13,833 bases of DNA, taken from assembly GCA_021205715.1 (NCBI GenBank), contig JAJPXA010000027.1, positions 1 to 13,833 of the forward strand, in the 5' to 3' direction. The stretch's first letter is position 1; each line of letters opens with the position of its first letter. Positions 1 through 6,286 of this stretch are shown one piece after another. The notes beneath the pieces are model-generated. The model was given only the letters and a program-made list of their open reading frames with translations. It made no database searches and was not told the DNA's origin. Made by a program: the position numbers and the translations under genes. This stretch comes from Bacillota bacterium. GTDB taxonomy: Bacteria; Bacillota; Clostridia; UBA1381.

Positions 1-43
1 TATTAATACAGTAATATGATTTTTTGGGAGGAACGCTAATAAA

Positions 44-3000
44 ATGAAGAAGCAAATATCAATTATATTGTCGTTTGTTATGCTTGTTACATCTATGCTC
101 TGTAATACGGCATTCGCGGCGTTTAGCGACGTTGACAGCGACAATACTTACAAAGAGGCGATAACAACTCTTTCAAATTTGGGCATAATTAACGGATATG
201 AGGACGGCACATTTCAACCGGAGGGTGAAATTACAAGAGCGGAGTTCGCGAAAATTGTAATATGCACGCTTAGCTATGAGAATCTGGAGCCGGCGGAAAC
301 CACATTTACGGACGTGAGCGGACACTGGGCGCAGCAGTACATAGACTTGTGCGCCGATTTGTCCATAATTAACGGTATGGGCGACGGCACTTTTGCTCCC
401 GACAGCCAAGTAACGCTGGAGCAGGCTTTGAAAATGGTGGTATGCACCTTGGGTTACGGCACGGCGGCGGAAGCAAACGGCGGATGGCCTACGGGTTATC
501 AAACCACGGCGACGAATATCGGACTTATGGACAAGGTATCGAACGCGCAGTATTCAGCCAACGCTACGCGCGGCGTAATCGCGCAGATTGTCTATAACGC
601 GCTTGAAATCAGTATGACGGACACCGACTCTATGGGAAATGTTTCCATAGGCACAAAGACGCTTCTTAACGACTATTTGAAAGTAAAGAAGCTCAAGGGC
701 ACGCTTGTGGGTGTTTCAAGCTATGTTACAAAGGACTGCTCGGTATCCTTGGGCACTACCGAAATGAACGTTATGGATTCCTCCGGCGAAGAATATGTTA
801 TAGATTACTCGAGCTATACCGACGATGTTACGCAAATTAACACATATCTCGGAAAAACTATAACCGTATACTACAGACAGGTGCGCGAGATTGACGACAG
901 AGTGCTTATTCTTATCGATGATGAAAGCACGAACAACAACGTTACCGAGGTTTCCTCGTACGATATAAGCGAGTTTAGCGGAAATCAGCTTAAATATTAC
1001 ACCGACAGCACGAGCAATAAGACGAAATCGCTCAAGCTTAATTTTGACGATATATCCGTAAGATATAACGGCAAGCTCGTGACAGGCAACAGCATAACAT
1101 TAACCAACGGTTCCTTGTCGACCACGGTTGACAGCGTTCAGGACGCTGTGACGCAGTGGTTTAATCCGGACGGCGATTATTTCATTTACGGAACTGTGAC
1201 TTTAACCGATAACTCCGCGGACGGCGATATAAATCTCGTGGAGATTATGGATTACGAAACGATGGTTGCGTATAAGGTTCCCACAACGAGCGATTACCGT
1301 ATTCAGGATAAGCTTAAAACGGCGAATTACCTTATATTGGATCCAAATTCGGCACAATACGAGTATACGATTTCAAAGGACGGCTCTCAAATCGAGGTTA
1401 CAGATATAAAGGCAAATGATGTTATTCTGTACGCGGCGAGTCTTGACGGTGAGCTGTACACGGTGTATGTAACGTCAAAATCCGTAACGGGCAAGGTCAC
1501 ATCCTTGGACACGGAATCAATGACGCTGGAGCTTGACGGTGTTGAATATAATTATTCCGAAACACTGCCGACGTATATAACGAACAATGAGAATAAAACC
1601 TTAAAGGCGAGCGTAAGCGGAACGTTCTACACGGATATGCTCGGCACCATAGTTTTCGGAACGCTTACGGAGGATGAGGAAATTCCTTACGGCTATATCG
1701 TAAACGCGGGTATAGAGGAATCGACAGATGAGGGCTATATTATAGCGTATGTTCCGTCGTCGAACGCGTCTACGGCTGTGCCGTACACGATGGCGTCAAA
1801 GGTTAAGGTGAACGGCGTTTCGATGAAACCGGAGGCGGTTATAAACGCGCTCAGCGCGGCGGCGGGCAATTCAAACGGCGACGCGGATGAGGATATGGCG
1901 GAGGCTATTTACGGCTCCGGAAAAACTCCCACGCTGAATGAGCTGTCGCAGATTGCGAAAATTAAGATTGAAAGCAGCAAGGTTACGGAGATTATCACTC
2001 TTGCCGATGCAGAAACGGATGACGACGGAAATACCGTAACCAATGTTTCAAACGAGGACGCGTCGAAAATGGTGAAGTACCGCGACCTTCAGAAATATTA
2101 CTATACGTCAAGCTCATTTAAGGAGTCCTCATCGTCAAGCACGTATTTCACGACTAATTCAAGTACTGTGGTTTTGTGCGTGCCTATGAACAGGAAGGAC
2201 ACATCGGATTACGCGAAGAAAACCGTTTCATCGGCGTTTACGTCGGGCGAATCGTATTATGTCCAATCGTTTGACGTTGACAAGTCAAAATTCGGCGGCC
2301 TTCACGTTCGTTACGGCTCCGACAGCACACTTACAAATGTTACAAAGACCACTGATTTCTCTGTTGTGGCGTCGGCGGTTAAGGAAACGTATGACGAGGA
2401 CAATGACGAAACAAGACTTCAGGTTTCTGTATACAGAGGCGCGGTAAGCACTCCTACCGCGTGGACAACGTATGATATGAGCGAATTCGCGGATGTTGTT
2501 CCCGGAGATGTAATACAGTTCGCGTATGACAGCGATAATTACATTCAGGGTAGGATAAATAATATAAAATTCTCGGATATCGCGGACGTGATTGACACGT
2601 CGGACGACGCGGTGGATGATAATGACGATTCCGCAGCCGTTTATGACTGGACAACGGAGCAGGATCCGACGGAGGATAATAATTATCAGTCTTATCTGTT
2701 TGACTACAGGTTTAAACAGAGCGGCACCACGCAGGATGAAACATATACAAGCTCCTCACTCGGAACAATTCCGTATTCGAGAGCTTTTATGGCGAATGTT
2801 TCGCAGGTTTTGACCGACAGCAGTAAGATTTATGTCACGAAATCCGGATTTACGATGGATTCAAGCGGAGAATGGGTTCTCGATGACAGCGATTATGAGG
2901 AAATATCGATAGGCTCGGCTAAGATTATACGTATGGAAAGCGACAGAAAGTCGTTCAGCCCGTATGTTGAGGACACAACAACGGCGCTCACGTATACCGA

Positions 3001-3094
3001 CCTTAAGGATGCGAAGAATTACGGCACGGATTGCTCGAAGGTTTTAATCTGCACAAGAGCCGGCTCTGTGAAGCTTATTGTGATTTACGATTGA
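44..3094 (+). CDS. Secreted S-layer homology (SLH) domain protein with large uncharacterised ectodomain
   Basis: Probable cell-surface protein held to the wall by SLH domains. Residues 1-25 look like a Sec signal peptide (Lys-Lys start, hydrophobic core, AFA cleavage motif). SLH repeat 1 spans about 27-73 and repeat 2 about 88-135; both carry the L-x-IINGxxDGTFxP core. A third, degenerate SLH-like segment lies at about 139-190. SLH domains are known to bind pyruvylated secondary cell-wall polymers. Residues 200-1016 are rich in Ser, Thr, Asp and Tyr and look beta-rich; I recognise no catalytic domain. Residues 478-505 (VTGKVTSLD... ELDGVEYNYSE) resemble a small beta module seen in other clostridial SLH proteins, from memory only. 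Residues 849-889 are very acidic. The C-terminus (DCSKVLICTRAGSVKLIVIYD region) forms a compact hydrophobic ending. The start follows a GGGAGGA ribosome site at 26-32. A terminator follows, so the gene is probably monocistronic. The secreted SLH assignment is firm; the function is unknown. Confidence 0.93.
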   Translation: MKKQISIILSFVMLVTSMLCNTAFAAFSDVDSDNTYKEAITTLSNLGIINGYEDGTFQPEGEITRAEFAKIVICTLSYENLEPAETTFTDVSGHWAQQYIDLCADLSIINGMGDGTFAPDSQVTLEQALKMVVCTLGYGTAAEANGGWPTGYQTTATNIGLMDKVSNAQYSANATRGVIAQIVYNALEISMTDTDSMGNVSIGTKTLLNDYLKVKKLKGTLVGVSSYVTKDCSVSLGTTEMNVMDSSGEEYVIDYSSYTDDVTQINTYLGKTITVYYRQVREIDDRVLILIDDESTNNNVTEVSSYDISEFSGNQLKYYTDSTSNKTKSLKLNFDDISVRYNGKLVTGNSITLTNGSLSTTVDSVQDAVTQWFNPDGDYFIYGTVTLTDNSADGDINLVEIMDYETMVAYKVPTTSDYRIQDKLKTANYLILDPNSAQYEYTISKDGSQIEVTDIKANDVILYAASLDGELYTVYVTSKSVTGKVTSLDTESMTLELDGVEYNYSETLPTYITNNENKTLKASVSGTFYTDMLGTIVFGTLTEDEEIPYGYIVNAGIEESTDEGYIIAYVPSSNASTAVPYTMASKVKVNGVSMKPEAVINALSAAAGNSNGDADEDMAEAIYGSGKTPTLNELSQIAKIKIESSKVTEIITLADAETDDDGNTVTNVSNEDASKMVKYRDLQKYYYTSSSFKESSSSSTYFTTNSSTVVLCVPMNRKDTSDYAKKTVSSAFTSGESYYVQSFDVDKSKFGGLHVRYGSDSTLTNVTKTTDFSVVASAVKETYDEDNDETRLQVSVYRGAVSTPTAWTTYDMSEFADVVPGDVIQFAYDSDNYIQGRINNIKFSDIADVIDTSDDAVDDNDDSAAVYDWTTEQDPTEDNNYQSYLFDYRFKQSGTTQDETYTSSSLGTIPYSRAFMANVSQVLTDSSKIYVTKSGFTMDSSGEWVLDDSDYEEISIGSAKIIRMESDRKSFSPYVEDTTTALTYTDLKDAKNYGTDCSKVLICTRAGSVKLIVIYD

Positions 3095-3149
3095 TAATCG
3101 GTTGATTATTGCCGCGAAAACTGAGCGGTATAAATTTCGCAGTATATTT

Positions 3150-3180
3150 AAGAACCGCCCTTTTTGGGCGGTTCTTTTTT
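3150..3180 (+). terminator. Rho-independent terminator after the SLH gene
   Basis: A perfect 11-bp stem (AAGAACCGCCC at 3150-3160 with GGGCGGTTCTT at 3166-3176) encloses a T5 loop and runs into a T tract ending at 3180. It lies 55 bp past the SLH stop codon and upstream of the next promoter, so it insulates the two transcription units. Confidence 0.95.
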
Positions 3181-3266
3181 GCGGCTACAGGGTTGCGGCG
3201 GAAATTTGCTTGCATTTGAAACGCAAAATATATAAAACAAAAGTGATATATACTTTGAAAAACAGA

Positions 3267-3295
3267 TTGAAAAAAGTATTGCGCTGTGGTAAAAT
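3267..3295 (+). promoter_or_regulatory. Sigma-A type promoter for the transporter-mrp-hydrolyase-mutS2 operon
   Basis: TTGAAA (3267-3272) and TAAAAT (3290-3295) are separated by exactly 17 bp, and each differs from consensus by one or two bases. Transcription would begin near 3302, giving a leader of about 60 nt before the ATG at 3364. The site lies between the SLH terminator and the transporter gene. No riboswitch-like structure is evident in the leader. Confidence 0.75.
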
Positions 3296-3363
3296 ATACT
3301 ATGAAGGCATAATATGTGATTTATTCGTTTTCGGTTATACTAAAACAAAAAGAGGTATAATCG

Positions 3364-4854
3364 ATGGAAAATTCCAAATGGTCATCAAGAGGCACATTTA
3401 TTTTGGCGGCGGTCGGCTCCGCCGTCGGCTTGGGGAACGCGTGGCGCTTCCCGGGACTTTGCGCGAAATACGGCGGCGGCGCGTTTCTTACGATATACAT
3501 TGCCGCAATGATAATAATAGGTATTCCGATGCTTGCGATGGAAATAGCCGCAGGCCGCGCGATGAGGGGCGCCGCGCCCGCCGCTATGCGCGGACTTAAC
3601 CGCAAATTTGAGCCGATAGGCTGGGCGGCGGTGACAAACGCGTTTGTCGTGTCGGTATATTATGCGGTGATATTCGCGTGGGTGATACTTATGGCGCTCT
3701 CGTCGTTCAAATTCTTCGGTGTGACCGGTGACGCGAAAGCGGCGTCGGAAATCTGGAGCGGACTCATAAAATCCACGGGAACGACAAAGGGGTATCTGAC
3801 GGTTTCGTATCCGACATTGGCTTGCCTTGCCATAGCGTGGGGACTGATATATTTTTGCGTGAGAAACGGCGCGGCATCGGTGGGGAAGGTCGTAAAATAC
3901 ACGGTTTTTTTGCCGATGATATGCCTTGTTATAATGGCGGTAAAGGGTGTTACTATGCCCGGAAGCGCGGAGGGATTACGCAAGCTTTTTATACCGGACG
4001 CGTCATTTTTTGCCGATGCGGATTTGTGGATTGCGGCTGTGGGGCAGGTTTTTTACTCGCTCTCGATTATGATGGCGGTAATGTTCGCTTACGGTTCATA
4101 TTTAGACAGCGGCTCGAATATCGCCGCGGACGCGGTTATAATAACGCTTTCAGATTTGGCGGTAAGCCTTTTATCGGGGATTGTGCTTTTTACGACGATG
4201 TACGGCACGGGACTTAGTGTTGACAATATGAGCGCGTCGGGCATTGGCACGGCGTTTGTGATATACCCGTCCGTTATCGCGACCTTGACGTCATCGGGCG
4301 CGTTTAACGCGGTGTTTGCGTTCGTGTTTTACTTTTGCCTTTGCACTCTTGCAATCGATTCGGCATTTTCGGTTATAGAAGGCGTAGCGGCGGCGATTGC
4401 GGAGCGGTTTAACAAGCCGCTTAAACAAATGACGCGCCGAGTGTGCGCGGTATCGGGCGCGCTGTCGCTGATATTTACGACCGGCGCGGGACTCGCGCTT
4501 GTGGATATAACCGATTATTGGTGCAACAGCTATAATCTTATAATTGTCGGCATTTTGGAAACAGCCGCGATCGGTTGGTTTTATAAAACCGATAAGCTGC
4601 TTGGCGAGATAAATATGAACACGAGGAAATTCCGTATACCGAAATGGTGGTTTTATGCGGCGATTAAAGCGGCGGCGCCGGTAACGCTTATAGGATTTTT
4701 GATATGGAATGTTGTAAGCCTGTTTAAGGGCGGCGGCATATACGGTGAGGGATACTCGCCCGCGTCAAATATAATATTCGGTTGGCTTGTGACGGCTATG
4801 GTATTCGCCTCGGGTTTTATACTGAAGCGTAAAAATTTAAACGAAATCAAATGA
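3364..4854 (+). CDS. Sodium:neurotransmitter symporter (NSS/SLC6) family transporter
   Basis: Sodium-coupled symporter of the plasma membrane, probably for an amino acid or related amine; the substrate cannot be read from sequence. The 496 residues contain about 12 hydrophobic segments. TM1 carries the family hallmark AVGLGNAWRFP (residues 20-30), whose unwound centre binds substrate and sodium. TM6 has the F-Y-S-L-S and YGSY flanks (230-246), but the usual G-x-G between them is replaced by M-M-A. TM8 has the Asp-Ser pair (D332, S333) found at the Na2 site of animal SLC6 carriers, where LeuT has Thr-Ser. The C-terminus is Lys-rich and short. The start follows AAAGAGG at 3349-3355 with 8 bp spacing. 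It is the first gene of a probable operon; its TGA lies 17 bp before the mrp start. The family call is firm. A link between transport and the downstream genes is only inferred from spacing. Confidence 0.95.
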   Translation: MENSKWSSRGTFILAAVGSAVGLGNAWRFPGLCAKYGGGAFLTIYIAAMIIIGIPMLAMEIAAGRAMRGAAPAAMRGLNRKFEPIGWAAVTNAFVVSVYYAVIFAWVILMALSSFKFFGVTGDAKAASEIWSGLIKSTGTTKGYLTVSYPTLACLAIAWGLIYFCVRNGAASVGKVVKYTVFLPMICLVIMAVKGVTMPGSAEGLRKLFIPDASFFADADLWIAAVGQVFYSLSIMMAVMFAYGSYLDSGSNIAADAVIITLSDLAVSLLSGIVLFTTMYGTGLSVDNMSASGIGTAFVIYPSVIATLTSSGAFNAVFAFVFYFCLCTLAIDSAFSVIEGVAAAIAERFNKPLKQMTRRVCAVSGALSLIFTTGAGLALVDITDYWCNSYNLIIVGILETAAIGWFYKTDKLLGEINMNTRKFRIPKWWFYAAIKAAAPVTLIGFLIWNVVSLFKGGGIYGEGYSPASNIIFGWLVTAMVFASGFILKRKNLNEIK

Positions 4855-4856
4855 TG

Positions 4857-4862
4857 AAGGGA
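4857..4862 (+). promoter_or_regulatory. Ribosome binding site fixing the mrp start
   Basis: AAGGGA lies 9 bp upstream of the ATG at 4872. In-frame ATGs at 4851 and 4854 overlap the transporter stop codon and have no such site before them. The 4872 start also gives a protein beginning MEENCSQNDCASC, as in clostridial Mrp proteins, so it is preferred. Confidence 0.7.
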
Positions 4863-4871
4863 AGATATAAA

Positions 4872-5693
4872 ATGGAAGAAAATTGCTCACAAAACGACTG
4901 CGCAAGCTGCGGCGAGCAGTGTGAAAAGGCGGGAATACAAAAGGAGAAGCTCAACGAGTTTTCGAGCGTAAAAAAGGTTATCGGCGTGGTTTCGGGAAAG
5001 GGCGGCGTCGGAAAATCGCTTGTTACGGCGATGCTCGCGGTCAATATGCGAAAGCGCGGGTACAAAACCGCAATTCTCGACGCGGATATAACAGGCCCGT
5101 CGATACCGAAAATTTTCGGGATAAACGAGCTTGTGCTGTCGACCGAAATGGGACTGATACCGCTCGCTTCAAAGAGCGGCATCGATATTATGTCGATAAA
5201 TCTCCTTATGCCCGACGAAACGGAGCCGGTAATATGGCGCGGCCCCGTAATATCGGGAGCAGTAACGCAGTTTTGGACGGATGTTATATGGGAGGACGTC
5301 GATTATATGTTTGTGGATATGCCGCCCGGCACGGGCGACGTGCCGCTTACGGTATTTCAGTCGCTCCCGATAGACGGCATAATCGTTGTGACCTCTCCGC
5401 AGGATTTGGTTTCGATGATTGTGGAAAAGGCGGTAAAAATGGCGAATATGATGAACGTTCCGGTTTTGGGAACTGTTCAAAATATGGCGTATTTTAAATG
5501 CCCCGACTGCGGCGCGGTGCATTATCCGTTCGGTAACGGCGGCGCGAACGTAATAGCCGAGAGATACGGCATAAAGGCGTCCGCGGAGCTTCCGATTGAC
5601 TCGGAGCTTTCGGCGATGTGCGACAGCGGCAGGGCGGACGATTTAAAAACGGATTATGTTGACGCTGTTGCCGACAGCATAGAAAAATTATAA
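4872..5693 (+). CDS. mrp: Mrp/NBP35-family Fe-S cluster carrier ATPase
   Basis: Cytoplasmic P-loop ATPase (273 residues) of the MinD/Mrp/ApbC group, which binds a [4Fe-4S] cluster at a dimer interface and passes it to apo-proteins. The deviant Walker A motif SGKGGVGKS is at residues 41-49, with the signature lysine of the family. The Asp-rich switch motif DADITGPS follows at 70-77, and the second-motif region with DMPPGTGD is at 149-156. The cluster-binding C-P-D-C is at 210-213. The N-terminus carries an extra cysteine group (C5, C10, C13, C17), spaced more tightly than the N-terminal ferredoxin motif of eukaryotic Nbp35 but typical, as far as I recall, of clostridial Mrp proteins. The N-terminal DUF59 domain found in many Mrp proteins is absent. 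It sits 17 bp after the transporter gene and 15 bp before the hydro-lyase gene, so the genes are probably co-transcribed. The family call is firm; its client proteins are unknown. Confidence 0.95.
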   Translation: MEENCSQNDCASCGEQCEKAGIQKEKLNEFSSVKKVIGVVSGKGGVGKSLVTAMLAVNMRKRGYKTAILDADITGPSIPKIFGINELVLSTEMGLIPLASKSGIDIMSINLLMPDETEPVIWRGPVISGAVTQFWTDVIWEDVDYMFVDMPPGTGDVPLTVFQSLPIDGIIVVTSPQDLVSMIVEKAVKMANMMNVPVLGTVQNMAYFKCPDCGAVHYPFGNGGANVIAERYGIKASAELPIDSELSAMCDSGRADDLKTDYVDAVADSIEKL

Positions 5694-5708
5694 AGCGGAG
5701 GTGTACCG

Positions 5709-6263
5709 ATGAAACAGATAAGCATAGAAGCGCCGCTTGAAAAGAGCGTTATAAGGTCCTTAAGGGCGGGCGACAGGGTGTTTGTAAACGGCACTATATA
5801 TACTGCGCGCGACGCAGCGCACGCGAGAATGGTTGAAAATTACAATAACGGCATTGAATTTCCTATCGACTTAAAGAACCGGATAATATACTATGCGGGC
5901 CCGTGTCCGGCAAAGCCGGGCGAGGTTATCGGCTCCTGCGGCCCGACCACCGCGGGGCGAATGGACGCCTACGCGCCGATTCTTTTGGATAACGGTCTTG
6001 CGGCGATGATAGGCAAGGGTGCGAGAAACGCGGCGGTTGTCGATGCGATGAAGCGAAATTGCGCGGTATATCTCGGCGCGACGGGCGGCGCGGGAGCGTT
6101 GATAGCGGAGTGCATAAAGGAATCGGAAGTGGTTGCCTATGACGACCTCGGCACGGAGGCGATACGCCGCCTGAAAGTCGAAAATTTCCCCGTGGTGGTG
6201 CTGATAGACTGCGAGGGCAACGATATATATGAAATAGGTCAAAGAGAATATCGAAAAATTTGA
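5709..6263 (+). CDS. Fe-S hydro-lyase beta subunit (fumarate hydratase class I / tartrate dehydratase C-terminal domain)
   Basis: Small subunit (184 residues) of the two-subunit class I fumarase/L(+)-tartrate dehydratase family, which adds or removes water on dicarboxylic acids. In this family the alpha subunit binds the labile [4Fe-4S] cluster and the beta subunit supplies substrate-binding residues. Visible hallmarks are G-D-R-V-F-V-N-G-T-I-Y-T-A-R-D-A-A-H (21-38), YYAGPCPAKPGEVIGSCGPT (61-80), TAGRMD (81-86) and IGKGARN (101-107). Length matches standalone clostridial beta subunits. A GCGGAGGTG ribosome site lies just upstream of the ATG at 5709. Oddly, the alpha-subunit gene that normally lies immediately upstream is missing: the preceding gene is mrp, 15 bp away, and mutS2 follows after 23 bp. 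The alpha subunit may be encoded elsewhere, or this protein may have another role. The family call is firm; substrate (fumarate or tartrate) cannot be chosen. Confidence 0.92.
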   Translation: MKQISIEAPLEKSVIRSLRAGDRVFVNGTIYTARDAAHARMVENYNNGIEFPIDLKNRIIYYAGPCPAKPGEVIGSCGPTTAGRMDAYAPILLDNGLAAMIGKGARNAAVVDAMKRNCAVYLGATGGAGALIAECIKESEVVAYDDLGTEAIRRLKVENFPVVVLIDCEGNDIYEIGQREYRKI

Positions 6264-6273
6264 TACATATTTT

Positions 6274-6280
6274 AAAGAGG
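6274..6280 (+). promoter_or_regulatory. Ribosome binding site fixing the mutS2 start
   Basis: AAAGAGG lies 6 bp upstream of the ATG at 6287. An in-frame ATG-like start at 6260 overlaps the hydro-lyase stop and would add nine residues without a ribosome site. MutS2 proteins characteristically begin close to the motif reading L-E-F-N-K-I, which the 6287 start gives. Confidence 0.7.
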
Positions 6281-6286
6281 CGGGAA

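Noticed and set aside
182..405. DNA repeat within the SLH gene
   Set aside because: The similar stretches near 182 and 363 simply encode the duplicated SLH core and are not a separate repeat element.
3102..3599. Open frame on the plus strand across the SLH-transporter gap and the start of the transporter gene
   Set aside because: It passes through the terminator and promoter and then overlaps the transporter in another frame; its protein is Arg/Lys-rich, resembles no family, and has no ribosome site.
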